This document shows positions 15,801 to 24,728 of a stretch of DNA of 45,586 bases, in pieces. Each line of letters opens with the position of its first letter. The stretch's first letter is position 1. Made by a program: the position numbers and the translations under genes. Location of the stretch: the NCBI GenBank assembly GCA_949948775.1, contig CATLHC010000013.1, positions 1-45,586 on the forward strand. Reading direction: 5' to 3'. The notes under the pieces are model-generated. The model was given only the letters and a program-made list of their open reading frames with translations. It searched no databases and had not been told where the DNA came from. The stretch comes from an uncultured Oscillospiraceae bacterium. GTDB lineage: Bacteria; Bacillota; Clostridia; Oscillospirales; Oscillospiraceae.

Positions 15801-17051
15801 ATGGTTTTGGAATATATGGATTTTGTGGCGCAGCACGATCCCGAGGTGGGTGCTGCCATCCGGGCGGAGTATCAGCGCCAGTGCGACAACATCGAACTCA
15901 TCGCGTCGGAGAACATTGTGTCCGAGGCGGTGCTGGCCGCCATGGGCAGCGTGCTCACCAATAAGTACGCCGAGGGCTACCCCGGCAAGCGGTACTATGG
16001 CGGCTGTCAGTGCGTGGATGTGGCGGAGAACCTGGCCATTGAGCGGGCGTGCAAGCTGTTTGGCGCCAAGTTCGCCAACGTTCAGCCCCACTCCGGCGCT
16101 CAGGCCAACTATGCTGTCTACATGGCTCTGTGCCAGCCCGGCGACACCGTACTGGGCATGAACCTGGACCATGGCGGGCACCTGACCCACGGCAGTCCCG
16201 TGAATTTTTCCGGCAAGTACTTCAAAATGGAGGCCTACGGCGTGGACGAGGCCACCGGCCGCATCGACTACGACGCCCTGGAGGCCAAGGCCAAGGAGTG
16301 CAGGCCCAAGATGATTATCGCGGGCGCCTCCGCCTATCCCCGGATCATCGACTTTGAGCGCTGCCGCGCCATCGCCGACGAGGTGGGGGCGTATCTGTGG
16401 GTGGACATGGCCCACATCGCGGGCCTGGTGGCGGCGGGGCTACACCCCTCTCCCATTCCCTATGCCCATGTAACTTCCACCACTACGCATAAAACCCTTC
16501 GGGGACCTCGCGGCGGCCTGCTGCTCACCAACGATGAGGATCTGGCCAAGAAGCTGAACTCCGCCATCTTCCCCGGCTCTCAGGGTGGCCCGCTGATGCA
16601 CATCGTCGCCGCCAAGGCCGTGGCCTTGGGTGAGGCGCTGAAGCCTGAATTTAAGGCTTATCAGGAGCAGATCGTGAAGAACTCCGCCGCTCTGGCCGAC
16701 GGCCTGACCAAGCGGGGCATGAAGCTGGTGTCCGGCGGCACGGACAACCATCTGTCCCTGATTGACCTGCGGGATATGGGAGACCTGACCGGCAAGGAGC
16801 TGGAGCGCCGTCTGGACGAGGTGCGCATCACCGCCAATAAGAACAAGGTACCCGGCGATCCCCGTTCCCCCTTCCAGACCAGTGGCCTGCGGGTGGGCAG
16901 TCCCGCCGTTACCAGCCGCGGCTTTATGGAGGCGGACATGGACAAAGTAGCAGAGTATATTGCCCTGGCGGCCACTGACTTTGAAGCGAAGGCGGACTAT
17001 ATCCGCGCCGGTGTGGCGGAGCTGACGGCAAAGTATCCCATCTACCGCTGA
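15801..17051 (+). CDS. glyA: Serine hydroxymethyltransferase
   Basis: A 416-residue PLP enzyme converting serine and tetrahydrofolate to glycine and methylene-tetrahydrofolate. It has [57 protein letters not shown] and the PLP lysine in [13 protein letters not shown] (about residue 230). It heads the likely operon glyA, LURP-one-like gene, rarA, DUF951 gene, hisC, with gaps of 27, 34 and 13 bp and a 4-bp overlap. It provides the substrate for FolD, encoded about 3 kb upstream. Confidence 0.98.
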   Translation: MVLEYMDFVAQHDPEVGAAIRAEYQRQCDNIELIASENIVSEAVLAAMGSVLTNKYAEGYPGKRYYGGCQCVDVAENLAIERACKLFGAKFANVQPHSGAQANYAVYMALCQPGDTVLGMNLDHGGHLTHGSPVNFSGKYFKMEAYGVDEATGRIDYDALEAKAKECRPKMIIAGASAYPRIIDFERCRAIADEVGAYLWVDMAHIAGLVAAGLHPSPIPYAHVTSTTTHKTLRGPRGGLLLTNDEDLAKKLNSAIFPGSQGGPLMHIVAAKAVALGEALKPEFKAYQEQIVKNSAALADGLTKRGMKLVSGGTDNHLSLIDLRDMGDLTGKELERRLDEVRITANKNKVPGDPRSPFQTSGLRVGSPAVTSRGFMEADMDKVAEYIALAATDFEAKADYIRAGVAELTAKYPIYR

Positions 17052-17078
17052 GCGGACGGAGAGGGAGGAGGGCTTGGA

Positions 17079-17546
17079 ATGAGGCTGAATTTCAAGCAGC
17101 GTTTTTTCTCCTGGCTGGATAGCTATGACATCTATGACGAGGACGGAAACACCGTGTTTACGGTGGAGGGTCAGCTGAGCTGGGGGCACTGCCTGCATAT
17201 CAAGGACGCCGGCGGGAACCACATCGGTACACTCCAGGAGCGGATTTTTACCTTCCTGCCCCAGTTTGAGATTTATATCCACGACAGCTATGTGGGCTGC
17301 ATCAAGAAGGAGTTTACCCTGTTCAAGCCCCAGTTCACCATCGACTGCAACGGCTGGCAGGTGGACGGCCAGTGGATGGAGTGGGACTATACCATCATGG
17401 ACGGCAGGCGGCAAGTGGCCGCCATCTCCAAGGAGCTGTTCCACTGGACGGACACGTATATCATCGACGTGGCCGATCCCAGGGACGCGCTGGGCGCGCT
17501 GCTGGTGGCGCTGGCCATCGACGCGGAGAAGTGCTCGCGGGGCTGA
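17079..17546 (+). CDS. LURP-one-related (YxjI-like) protein
   Basis: A 155-residue soluble protein with repeated beta-strand units: QRFFSWLDSYDIYDEDGNTVFTVEGQ, LHIKDAGGNHIGTLQERIFTFLPQFEIYI, and FTIDCNGWQVDGQWMEWDYTI. This is the Tubby-like beta-barrel pattern of the LURP-one/YxjI (DUF567) family, related to scramblases. The molecular function in bacteria is unknown. A GGAGGAGG ribosome binding site places it in the glyA-rarA operon. Confidence 0.8.
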   Translation: MRLNFKQRFFSWLDSYDIYDEDGNTVFTVEGQLSWGHCLHIKDAGGNHIGTLQERIFTFLPQFEIYIHDSYVGCIKKEFTLFKPQFTIDCNGWQVDGQWMEWDYTIMDGRRQVAAISKELFHWTDTYIIDVADPRDALGALLVALAIDAEKCSRG

Positions 17547-17580
17547 CGGTCTGTAAGCAAGGCGAAAGGAGGGACCGCGT

Positions 17581-18843
17581 ATGTACCAGCCGCTGGCGGA
17601 CCGTATCCGTCCGCAAAGCTTGGATGAGGTGCTGGGACAGAGTCACATTTTGGGCCGGGACGGCTTACTGCGCCGGGTGATCGACAGCGGGAAGATTCCG
17701 AACATGGTATTTTACGGTCCCTCCGGCACCGGCAAAACCACGGTGGCAAACATCATCGCCCAGCGGTCGGGACGCACGCTGCGGCGGCTCAATGCCACCA
17801 CTGCTTCTCTGGCGGACATCCGGGATGTAATGGACCAGGTGGGCACCCTCTTGGCGCCAAACGGGGTGTTGCTGTACCTGGACGAGATCCAATACTTCAA
17901 TAAAAAGCAGCAGCAATCTCTGCTGGAGTTTATTGAAAACGGCAAGATTACTTTAATTGCGTCCACCACGGAAAATCCATATTTTACGATTTTTAACGCT
18001 ATATTATCCCGGTCTACCGTATTTGAGTTCAAGATGCTCACAGCGGAGGATCTGCTGCCCGCCGTGGACCGGGGCATTATCCTCCAGGCCAAGGAATTGG
18101 GCGTAGAAGCGGAAACCGAGGAGGGAGTGCGGGAGCATTTGGCCGCCTCCTGCGGCGGCGATGTGCGCAAGGCGCTCAATGCAGTGGAGCTGCTGATGAC
18201 CGCCAGCCGCATCAAAGACGGCGTGCTCATGATCACATTGGATGACGCCAAGCTGGTGGCGCAGCGGTCCGCCATGCGGTATGATCGGGATGGGGACGAC
18301 CACTTCGACATTGCCTCCGCATTGATGAAATCCCTACGGGGCTCCGACCCGGATGCGGCGCTCCACTATTTGGCGCGGCTGCTGGAGGCGGGGGATATGC
18401 TCACCGCCATCCGCCGCATCCTGTGCTCGGCCAGTGAGGATATCGGCATGGCCTATCCCCAGGCGGCCTCCATCGTGAAGGCCTGTGTGGACAGTGCGCT
18501 TCAGTTGGGGCTGCCCGAGGCGCGGCTGCCTCTGGCCCAAGCGGTTATTCTGCTGGCCACCGCCCCTAAATCCAACAGTGTGCTGATGGCGATTGACGCT
18601 GCCATAGCCGATGTCCGCGCGGGCAGAACGGGGGATTATCCGCGGCATCTGCAAAATGTTCACGCCGACGGTACAGGTTTTGAACGGGAGCAGGGTTATC
18701 TCTATCCCCACAGCTTTCCCAACCATTGGGTCGCGCAGCAATACCTTCCGGACGCGATCAAGGATCACGTGTATTATGAATATGGCCCCAACAAGACGGA
18801 GCAAACGGCGAAGACTTACTGGGACAAGATCAAAGGCGGCTAA
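17581..18843 (+). CDS. rarA: Replication-associated recombination protein A (RarA/MgsA AAA+ ATPase)
   Basis: A 420-residue clamp-loader-like ATPase acting at stalled replication forks. Walker A is GPSGTGKTT (46-54), Walker B LLYLDEIQYF (about 97-106), sensor 1 is in IASTTENPYFTIFNAILSR, and sensor 2 lies in CGGDVRKALNAVELL. The C-terminal tetramerization region is intact, with RHLQNVH, GYLYPHSFPNHWVAQQYLP near the end. It is in the glyA operon with ribosome binding site AAAGGAGGG. Confidence 0.96.
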   Translation: MYQPLADRIRPQSLDEVLGQSHILGRDGLLRRVIDSGKIPNMVFYGPSGTGKTTVANIIAQRSGRTLRRLNATTASLADIRDVMDQVGTLLAPNGVLLYLDEIQYFNKKQQQSLLEFIENGKITLIASTTENPYFTIFNAILSRSTVFEFKMLTAEDLLPAVDRGIILQAKELGVEAETEEGVREHLAASCGGDVRKALNAVELLMTASRIKDGVLMITLDDAKLVAQRSAMRYDRDGDDHFDIASALMKSLRGSDPDAALHYLARLLEAGDMLTAIRRILCSASEDIGMAYPQAASIVKACVDSALQLGLPEARLPLAQAVILLATAPKSNSVLMAIDAAIADVRAGRTGDYPRHLQNVHADGTGFEREQGYLYPHSFPNHWVAQQYLPDAIKDHVYYEYGPNKTEQTAKTYWDKIKGG

Positions 18844-18856
18844 GGAGGGCGGTTTT

Positions 18857-19054
18857 ATGCCTCTGGATATTCGTATCGGTGACGTGCTGGAGCTGAAAAA
18901 GGCCCACCCCTGCGGCAGTAAAGAGTGGAAAGTGCTTCGGGTGGGAATGGATTTCAAGCTGAAATGCCTGGGCTGTGGCCACGAGGTGATGACGCCTCGG
19001 AGTAAGGCGGAGAAATCTATTAAAAGGATCAAGAGGGAGGGGGAGGCATTATGA
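18857..19054 (+). CDS. DUF951 small protein
   Basis: A 65-residue basic protein: MPLDIRIGDVLELKKAHPCGS, then WKVLRVGMDFKLKCLGCGHEVMTPRSKAEKSIK. The HPCG and CLGCGH motifs suggest a small zinc-binding OB-like fold typical of DUF951 (YyzM in Bacillus). Function unknown. The start is ATG at 18857 with TAAGGAGGG 7 bp upstream; the longer open frame from 18611 overlaps rarA and is rejected. The stop overlaps the hisC start (ATGA), so the two are coupled. Confidence 0.88.
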   Translation: MPLDIRIGDVLELKKAHPCGSKEWKVLRVGMDFKLKCLGCGHEVMTPRSKAEKSIKRIKREGEAL

Positions 19055-20106
19055 ACAGGTTTTGGAGCAAACGAATCTGGGACGTTGTGCCATATACCCC
19101 TGGAGAGCAGCCCAAGGATCGGCAGTTTATCAAACTGAATACCAACGAGTGCCCGTATCCGCCCTCTCCAAAGGCAATTGAGGCCATTCAGGCGGCAGCG
19201 GGAGATATGCTGCGGCTTTATCCGGACCCGGAATGCGTGGAGCTGCGCACTGCCATTGCCAAGCGTGAGGGATTGCGCATAAACCAGATATTCTGCGGCA
19301 ATGGGTCGGATGAGATCTTGGCCTTCGCGTTTCAGGCGTTTTTTGACTCGGAGCGGGAGGTAGTGTTTCCCAAAATCACCTATAGCTTTTACCCTGTTTA
19401 CACTGATTTTTTTGGATTGAAGCGCCGGGAAGTGCCGATGAACCCGGATTTTTCTGATCCAATTGACCTGCTGTGCGGTCAAAACGGCGGCGTTGTGCTG
19501 GCCAATCCCAATGCCCCCACAGGAATCGCGGTGAAGCTGGATACGGTGGAAACGCTGCTGAAGGCCAATCCAGACGTGGTGGTCATTGTGGACGAGGCCT
19601 ATGTGGATTTTGGCGCGGACAGCGCGGTAAAGCTTATTGACCGCTATCCCAATTTGCTGGTCATCCAAACCACATCCAAGTCCCGAGCGCTGGCGGGTCT
19701 GCGGGTAGGCTGGGCCATCGGGGACGCGGGACTGATTGATGGGCTGCGCTGTGTGCGGGACTCCATCAATTCTTATACTGTGGACCGGCTGGCCCAAGCG
19801 GGTGCGGCGGCGGCAATTGAGGATGAGAGCTACTTCCAATCTATCCGCACCAGAGTCATGCGAACAAGAGAGCGGGTGGAAAACGCACTAAAGGAGAAGG
19901 GCTTTACAGTTCTTCCTTCTCAAGCAAATTTCCTGTTTGTCAGCTGCCCGGGCCGTGACGGGAGGAAACTTTTGGACGGCCTGAGACAGCGGGGCATCCT
20001 GGTGCGTTGGTGGGACAAGCCGGATATCAGGGATTGGCTGCGCATCAGCATCGGAACAGATGAGGAAATGGCTGCCCTGATAGCCGGATTGGAAGAACTG
20101 GTATGA
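19051..20106 (+). CDS. hisC: Histidinol-phosphate aminotransferase
   Basis: A 351-residue fold-type I PLP aminotransferase with KLNTNECPYPPSP (28-40), YPDPECVELRTAIA, GNGSDEIL, NPNAPTG, IVDEAYVDF and the PLP lysine K210 in TTSKSRALAGLRVG. It converts imidazole-acetol phosphate to histidinol phosphate. The other his genes are together about 16 kb downstream, so hisC is detached and placed at the end of the glyA-rarA run, overlapping the DUF951 gene by 4 bp. A terminator follows. Some related enzymes accept aromatic or other substrates, but this length and these motifs fit HisC. Confidence 0.9.
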   Translation: MNRFWSKRIWDVVPYTPGEQPKDRQFIKLNTNECPYPPSPKAIEAIQAAAGDMLRLYPDPECVELRTAIAKREGLRINQIFCGNGSDEILAFAFQAFFDSEREVVFPKITYSFYPVYTDFFGLKRREVPMNPDFSDPIDLLCGQNGGVVLANPNAPTGIAVKLDTVETLLKANPDVVVIVDEAYVDFGADSAVKLIDRYPNLLVIQTTSKSRALAGLRVGWAIGDAGLIDGLRCVRDSINSYTVDRLAQAGAAAAIEDESYFQSIRTRVMRTRERVENALKEKGFTVLPSQANFLFVSCPGRDGRKLLDGLRQRGILVRWWDKPDIRDWLRISIGTDEEMAALIAGLEELV

Positions 20107-20114
20107 ATATGACA

Positions 20115-20148
20115 GCGGTCCGCCGAGAATTCGGCGGACCGCTTTTTT
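20115..20148 (+). terminator. Intrinsic terminator after hisC
   Basis: A perfect 12-bp GC-rich stem (20115-20126 with 20131-20142), 4-base loop GAAT, then TTTTTT. Confidence 0.93.
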
Positions 20149-20165
20149 ATTGCCCTTGGACTTGC

Positions 20166-20200
20166 TTCGTCCTTTTTTGATGGCCCGGAGGGACTATAAT
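20166..20200 (+). promoter_or_regulatory. Candidate Spo0A-controlled promoter of spoIIG
   Basis: A perfect -10 TATAAT lies at 20195-20200 but no -35 at normal spacing. TTCGTCC (20166-20172), five of seven matches to an inverted Spo0A box (TTCGACA), sits where a -35 would overlap. In Bacillus the spoIIG promoter is a SigA promoter with poor -35 spacing activated by Spo0A. The -10 is convincing; the Spo0A box is tentative. Confidence 0.4.
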
Positions 20201-20232
20201 TTTGGACAGACTTATAAAAGGAGGTCTGCCTG

Positions 20233-21066
20233 TTGACGGTGGTTTACATAGACCTGCTATTTCTGCTGAATCTGATCGCCAACTATCTGCTTCTGCTGGC
20301 GGCGGGCCGTATGGCGGGAGCGACGCTGATCCGCTGGCGTATCACCCTTGGCGCGGGCCTGGGAGCGCTGTATGCGGCGTTCATCTTTCTGCCGAAGCTG
20401 GTATGGCTGGCCCATTGGCCCTGTAAGCTGGCTTTAGGGGTGCTAATGGCAGCCGTCGCTTATGGCGGAGAGCGGCATCTTTTGCGGGTGACAGTGCTTT
20501 TTTTTGGCGCATCCGCCGCCCTGGCGGGGGCAGTGCTGGGGCTGGAGCTACTCGGCAGCATATCGTTGACCTTAGAGCATGGCGTATTTTATACGCCATT
20601 GGATATTCGGCTGCTGTTGCTGATATTTGTGGCATGTTATTTTATACTCTCCCTGTTTTTTCGCCGGACTGGACAGCATAGACGGGAGCTGACCCGCTTG
20701 AAAATCATTTTTGACACAGGCACAGCTGATTTAACCGCTCTGCGGGATACGGGCCACACGCTTACGGACCCTGTCGACAACCGTCCTGTGGTGGTGGTGT
20801 GCTGGCAGGCGCTGATTGGGGTGTTGCCCAGTTGGGCAGACCCGTCCGACCCCATTCAGTCGGTAGAGCGGTGCCATGCGGCCGGATCCCGCCAGGCCCG
20901 GCTGGTGCCCTATCGGGCGGTGGGGGTGGAGTGCGGCATGCTGCTGGCTCTGCGCGCCCAGCAGGTGACAGTGGATGGGAAGCCGATGGGACGGCTGCTG
21001 GTGGCACTATCCCCCACGGCCGTGGACGACGGCGGCGGGTATCAAGCGTTGATTGGAGGAATATAA
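20233..21066 (+). CDS. spoIIGA: Sigma-E processing peptidase SpoIIGA
   Basis: A 277-residue protein: about five N-terminal transmembrane helices (residues 1-145, from [21 protein letters not shown]), then a cytoplasmic aspartic-protease domain with catalytic motif [21 protein letters not shown]. It cleaves the pro-sequence of sigma-E in the mother cell once the forespore SpoIIR signal crosses the septum. The start is TTG at 20233 with AAAGGAGG about 9 bp upstream. It is directly followed by sigE, whose ribosome binding site lies in the end of this gene. Confidence 0.93.
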   Translation: MTVVYIDLLFLLNLIANYLLLLAAGRMAGATLIRWRITLGAGLGALYAAFIFLPKLVWLAHWPCKLALGVLMAAVAYGGERHLLRVTVLFFGASAALAGAVLGLELLGSISLTLEHGVFYTPLDIRLLLLIFVACYFILSLFFRRTGQHRRELTRLKIIFDTGTADLTALRDTGHTLTDPVDNRPVVVVCWQALIGVLPSWADPSDPIQSVERCHAAGSRQARLVPYRAVGVECGMLLALRAQQVTVDGKPMGRLLVALSPTAVDDGGGYQALIGGI

Positions 21067-21067
21067 A

Positions 21068-21790
21068 GTGCTTTTGACCGATACATACGTGCGGCTATGC
21101 CGCCTGCTGACCCGCTTAGGCATTCCGCTCCACGGGTCGCTTCATTATATTGGCGGCAGCGATACGCTGCCCGCACCTCTTACACGGGAGGAGGAAAGCC
21201 GTCTGCTGCTTCAGTTGGAAGAGGAGAGCAGCCGCCAGGAAGCCCGCGCCCGTCTCATCGAGCATAATCTCCGGCTGGTGGTATACATTGCCCGACGGTT
21301 TGAGAACACCGGCATAGGAATTGAGGACCTCATTTCCATTGGAACCATTGGATTGATCAAAGCAGTAGAGACGTATAAACCGTCTAAGAATATTAAATTG
21401 GCCACCTATGCCTCTCGATGCATTGAAAATGAGATTTTAATGTACCTGCGAAAAAATGCCAACCGCAGGGGAGAGGTTTCACTGGACGAACCACTGAATA
21501 CCGACTGGGACGGCAATGAGCTGTTGCTGTCCGATATCCTGGGGACCGACAGCGACAGCATTGAAAAGCCCCTGGAGGATGATGTGGATCGGGACCTGCT
21601 GTTTACGGCGATTACCCGCCTGTCTGCGCGGGAGCGCACCATTATCACTATGCGCTTCGGGCTGGACGGAAAGCAGGAGCGCACACAGAAGGAGGTGGCC
21701 GATCAGCTGGGAATCAGTCAGTCCTACATCTCCCGTCTGGAAAAGCGCATCATCGACCGGCTGAAAAAGGAGATATTGCGGATGATGTAA
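21068..21790 (+). CDS. sigE: Sporulation sigma factor pro-sigma-E
   Basis: A 240-residue sigma factor, the same size as Bacillus SigE. The amphipathic N-terminal pro-sequence (about 27 residues) ends at [14 protein letters not shown], the conserved processing region. Regions 2-4 follow: [30 protein letters not shown], then [20 protein letters not shown]. It directs early mother-cell genes. The GTG at 21068 is chosen because GGAGG lies 7 bp upstream; the TTG at 21053 overlaps that site. Confidence 0.95.
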   Translation: MLLTDTYVRLCRLLTRLGIPLHGSLHYIGGSDTLPAPLTREEESRLLLQLEEESSRQEARARLIEHNLRLVVYIARRFENTGIGIEDLISIGTIGLIKAVETYKPSKNIKLATYASRCIENEILMYLRKNANRRGEVSLDEPLNTDWDGNELLLSDILGTDSDSIEKPLEDDVDRDLLFTAITRLSARERTIITMRFGLDGKQERTQKEVADQLGISQSYISRLEKRIIDRLKKEILRMM

Positions 21791-21862
21791 GGGCAAAAAG
21801 TCAGACGCAAAAAATCAATCGAAAGCGGTCTCACGATAAAAAATATAGCTTACTTCTGTGCC

Positions 21863-21890
21863 GTATGAAAGGGCGTCCATCGGAAATACT
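21863..21890 (+). promoter_or_regulatory. Candidate sigma-F/sigma-G type promoter of sigG
   Basis: GTATG (21863-21867) fits the -35 consensus GHATR, and GGAAATACT (21882-21890) fits the -10 consensus GGNNANANT. The spacer is 14 bp, slightly short. The -10 ends 33 bp before the chosen sigG start, leaving a short leader holding GAGGTG. Forespore control is what is known for sigG in Bacillus. Confidence 0.45.
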
Positions 21891-21923
21891 GATTTTGAAT
21901 CCATTCCGAGTGAGGTGTCTGTG

Positions 21924-22694
21924 GTGCAGGGCAAGGTAGAGATATGCGGCGTCAATACCGCTAAGCTGAAGGTGCTGAAGAGCGAAGAGAGCATGGAACT
22001 GCTGCGCCGGGCCAGGGCAGGGGATATGCAGGCCAGGGAGGAGCTAATCTCTGGAAATCTCCGCCTGGTACTGTCTGTGATCCAGAAATTTGCCGGGCGG
22101 GGAGAGAATGTGGATGATCTGTTCCAGGTGGGATGCATCGGGCTGATCAAAGCCATCGACAATTTTAATATTGAAATGGATGTCCGCTTTTCCACCTACG
22201 GCGTTCCAATGATCGTAGGGGAAATCCGCCGTTACCTTCGTGACAACAGTGCCATTCGAGTGTCTCGGTCGGTGCGGGATACCGCCTACCGGGTGCTCCA
22301 AGCCAAAGAAAAGTACATGGCGGAGCATCAAAAGGAGCCCACAGTAGATGAAATCGCTAAGATTTTGGAGCTGCGTCGGGAGGACGTGGTGATAGCGCTC
22401 GATGCGGTGGTGGATCCGGTCTCCCTATTTGAGCCGGTATATTCCGATGGGGGGGACACGGTATGTGTCATGGATCAGGTAAAGGATAAAAAAAATACTG
22501 ACGAGGCATGGCTGGAGCATATCGCTTTGGACGACGCCATCAGCAAATTGGATGAACGTGAACGACGCATTTTAGCGCTTCGTTTTTTTCAGGGCAAAAC
22601 CCAGATGGAGGTATCCGCCGAAGTGGGTATTTCTCAGGCCCAGGTATCCCGGCTGGAGAAAAATGCGTTGAACCGGATACGAAAGGAGCTGTAA
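21924..22694 (+). CDS. sigG: Late forespore sigma factor sigma-G
   Basis: A 256-residue sigma factor beginning VQGKVEICGVNTAKLKVL, closely matching the conserved NKVEICGVDTSKL start of SigG, and with no pro-sequence. Diagnostic stretches are GNLRLVLSVIQKFAGRGENVDDLFQVGCIGL split over region 2, GEIRRYLRDNSAIRVSRSVRD in region 3, and FFQGKTQMEVSAEVGISQAQVSRLEK in region 4. It drives late forespore genes. GTG at 21924 has GAGGTG 6 bp upstream; GTG at 21921 is possible, and the GTG at 21858 has no ribosome binding site. Confidence 0.93.
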   Translation: MQGKVEICGVNTAKLKVLKSEESMELLRRARAGDMQAREELISGNLRLVLSVIQKFAGRGENVDDLFQVGCIGLIKAIDNFNIEMDVRFSTYGVPMIVGEIRRYLRDNSAIRVSRSVRDTAYRVLQAKEKYMAEHQKEPTVDEIAKILELRREDVVIALDAVVDPVSLFEPVYSDGGDTVCVMDQVKDKKNTDEAWLEHIALDDAISKLDERERRILALRFFQGKTQMEVSAEVGISQAQVSRLEKNALNRIRKEL

Positions 22695-22761
22695 AGGAAA
22701 AAACAGTACAGCATTTGTGCTGCAACGGTTCTGCCTTTATCAGATGCCTTTTTCAATAGAA

Positions 22762-22793
22762 AAGGGACGGTATGTGTTTGCATACCGTCCCTT
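22762..22793. terminator. Bidirectional terminator between sigG and tsf
   Basis: A perfect 13-bp stem AAGGGACGGTATG/CATACCGTCCCTT with a 6-base loop. On minus it is followed by TTCTATTG, on plus by CTGTTCT. It separates convergent sigG and tsf. Confidence 0.85.
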
Positions 22794-22817
22794 CTGTTCT
22801 GTCAGCGATAAAAAGCT

Positions 22818-23729
22818 TTATTGTGCCAGCTTGGCGATCTCCTCAGCAAAATTCTCCTGCTTCTTCTCAATGCCCTCGCCCTTCTCAAAGCGCACGGCAT
22901 CCTTCAGAGTGATGGCGCCGCCCAGCTTCTTGGCCGCAGCGTTCATATATTGCTCCACGGTCACCTCATTGTCCTTCACGAAAGTCTGCTGGAGCAGGCA
23001 GTTCTCGGCGTAGAACTTGTTCAGCTTGCCGACCACGATCTTCTCCTTGACCTGGGCGGGCTTGGCGGCCATCTTGGGGTCGTTGTCCATCTGGGCCAGG
23101 AGGATCTTCTTTTCCTCGTCCAGCACCTCTTGCGTGACTTGGCTCTTGTCCAGGAAGCGGGGATTCAGAGCGGCGATCTGCATGGCCATATCCTTACCGA
23201 TCTCAGTGGCATCGATACCGCCGGAGACCTCCAGGTTGACCAGCACACCGATCTTACCGCCGGCGTGGATATAGGGTACGGACACGCCGTCGGCGAACCG
23301 GGCAAAGCGGCGGACCTTGATGTTCTCGCCGATGACCAACACCATCTCCTGCTGCTGCTGGGTCACGGTCAAGTCAGTGCCGTTGTACTTGCACTCCATG
23401 AGAGCATCCAGATCGGCGGGAGCGCAGGCGGCCACAGTGGCGGCCACACCCTTGACGAAGTCCACAAATTTCTCGTTCTTACCCACGAAGTCGGTCTCGG
23501 CGTTGACCTCGACCACTACGCCCACGCCGTCGATGACGGCGGCATAGGCCATGCCCTCAGCGGCAATACGGCCGGCCTTCTTGGCGGAAGCGGCCAGGCC
23601 CTTCTCGCGCAGCCACTCGACGGCTTTGTCCATGTCGCCGTCGGAGGCGGCCAGAGCCTTCTTGCAGTCCATCATGCCCACGCCGGTCATTTCCCGCAGG
23701 GCCTTTACATCCTGAGCAGTGATTGCCAT
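22818..23729 (-). CDS. tsf: Elongation factor Ts
   Basis: A 303-residue nucleotide-exchange factor for EF-Tu. The N-terminal UBA-like domain reads VKALREMTGVGMMDCKKALAASDGDMDKAVEWLREKG, followed by the core with VVVEVNAETDFVGKNEKFVDFV, which contains the TDFV motif that contacts EF-Tu. Ribosome binding site GGAGGTAAC. It lies downstream of rpsB, separated by a terminator-like hairpin. Confidence 0.97.
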   Translation of the reverse strand: MAITAQDVKALREMTGVGMMDCKKALAASDGDMDKAVEWLREKGLAASAKKAGRIAAEGMAYAAVIDGVGVVVEVNAETDFVGKNEKFVDFVKGVAATVAACAPADLDALMECKYNGTDLTVTQQQQEMVLVIGENIKVRRFARFADGVSVPYIHAGGKIGVLVNLEVSGGIDATEIGKDMAMQIAALNPRFLDKSQVTQEVLDEEKKILLAQMDNDPKMAAKPAQVKEKIVVGKLNKFYAENCLLQQTFVKDNEVTVEQYMNAAAKKLGGAITLKDAVRFEKGEGIEKKQENFAEEIAKLAQ

Positions 23730-23761
23730 AATACTGTTACCTCCAATATAATTGTAAAAGA

Positions 23762-23790
23762 AAGCGCCCGCCCGCTTCGGGCGGGCGCTT
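23762..23790 (-). terminator. GC-rich terminator/attenuator between rpsB and tsf
   Basis: A 13-bp perfect stem (AAGCGCCCGCCCG with CGGGCGGGCGCTT) and a 3-base loop, followed on the minus strand by TTCTTTTAC. It lies inside the rpsB-tsf operon, 33 bp before the tsf start, so it should lower tsf transcription relative to rpsB. Confidence 0.75.
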
Positions 23791-23826
23791 GGATGTTGAA
23801 ACGCTCAGCCAGGTCAGGGGAGAGGC

Positions 23827-24561
23827 TTACTCCGCGGCGGGAGCGGCCTCCTCAGCCTTCTCGGCGGGGGCGGCGTCCTGGCCCTGACGGCCCTCCTGCA
23901 CGGCGTTGGCCATGACGGAAGAGATCAACTTGATGGCGCGAATGGCATCGTCATTGCCGGGGATGACGTAGTCGATCTCGTCGGGATCGCAGTTGGTATC
24001 TACGATGGCCACGATGGGGATATTCAGCTTGCGGGCCTCGTTGATGGCGTTGCGCTCCTTGCGGGGGTCCACCACGAACAGGGCGCCGGGGAGCTTGCGC
24101 ATTTCTACCACACCGCCCAGGTACTTCTCCAGCTTGCTGATCTCGCCCAGCAGCTTCATAACTTCCTTCTTGGGGAGCATGTCGAAGGTGCCGTCCTCCT
24201 GCATCTTCTTCAGCTGATTCAGACGGTCCACACGGGTGCGCATGGTCTTAAAGTTGGTCATCATGCCGCCCAGCCAGCGGGCGTTGACGTAGAACATGCC
24301 GCAGCGGGTGGCCTCCTCGCGGATGGCGTCCTGGGCTTGCTTCTTGGTCCCCACGAACAGCAGGGACTGGCCGTTGCCGGACAGGTCCTTGACAAAATTG
24401 TAGGCCTCCTCCAGCTTCTTCACGGTCTTCTGCAGATCGATGATATAGATGCCGTTGCGCTCCGTGTAGATGTAGGTGGCCATTTTGGGGTTCCACCGGC
24501 GGGTCTGGTGGCCGAAGTGGACGCCGGCCTCCAGCAGCTGCTTCATAGATACGACTGCCAT
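23827..24561 (-). CDS. rpsB: 30S ribosomal protein S2
   Basis: A 244-residue S2 protein: [64 protein letters not shown] and [30 protein letters not shown] are all present. The last 20 residues are an Ala/Glu/Gln-rich tail ([15 protein letters not shown]), common in Gram-positive S2. Ribosome binding site AGGAGG. A strong promoter and a leader of about 100 nt precede it. Confidence 0.97.
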   Translation of the reverse strand: MAVVSMKQLLEAGVHFGHQTRRWNPKMATYIYTERNGIYIIDLQKTVKKLEEAYNFVKDLSGNGQSLLFVGTKKQAQDAIREEATRCGMFYVNARWLGGMMTNFKTMRTRVDRLNQLKKMQEDGTFDMLPKKEVMKLLGEISKLEKYLGGVVEMRKLPGALFVVDPRKERNAINEARKLNIPIVAIVDTNCDPDEIDYVIPGNDDAIRAIKLISSVMANAVQEGRQGQDAAPAEKAEEAAPAAE

Positions 24562-24604
24562 TGATTTTTCCTCCTAATTTTGGTTTTACCTCCGAAAGCG
24601 TCAT

Positions 24605-24655
24605 TTTTTCCGCCCACTTTCCAGAGAAAGCACCGGGCGAGAAATCGACTCTCGT
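24605..24655 (-). ncRNA. Candidate structured leader of rpsB mRNA
   Basis: The leader between promoter and rpsB holds two possible helices: CGCCC/GGGCG (24611-24615 with 24635-24639) enclosing CTTTC/GAAAG (24617-24621 with 24626-24630), and GAGA/TCTC around 24639-24653. S2 autoregulates rpsB in other bacteria through leader RNA structures. Whether this is such a leader is a guess from position and pairing only. Confidence 0.3.
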
Positions 24656-24670
24656 GCGGAATGCCTGGAT

Positions 24671-24699
24671 ATTTTACCACAAGCGATGGGGGAACGCAA
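24671..24699 (-). promoter_or_regulatory. Sigma-A promoter of rpsB-tsf
   Basis: On the minus strand TTGCGT (24694-24699), 17 bp ending in TGTGG, then TAAAAT (24671-24676). The leader to rpsB is about 100 nt. Confidence 0.7.
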
Positions 24700-24728
24700 G
24701 CATTTTTCGCCATTTTATTGAGAAAAAG

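Noticed and set aside
16440..17444. Minus-strand frame opposite glyA and the LURP-one-like gene
   Set aside because: Antisense composition and no family features; both plus-strand genes are clear.
18334..19839. Long minus-strand open frame (501 codons) opposite rarA, the DUF951 gene and hisC
   Set aside because: A shadow of GC-rich genes: low-complexity His/Gln/Arg composition, no motif, spans three real genes.
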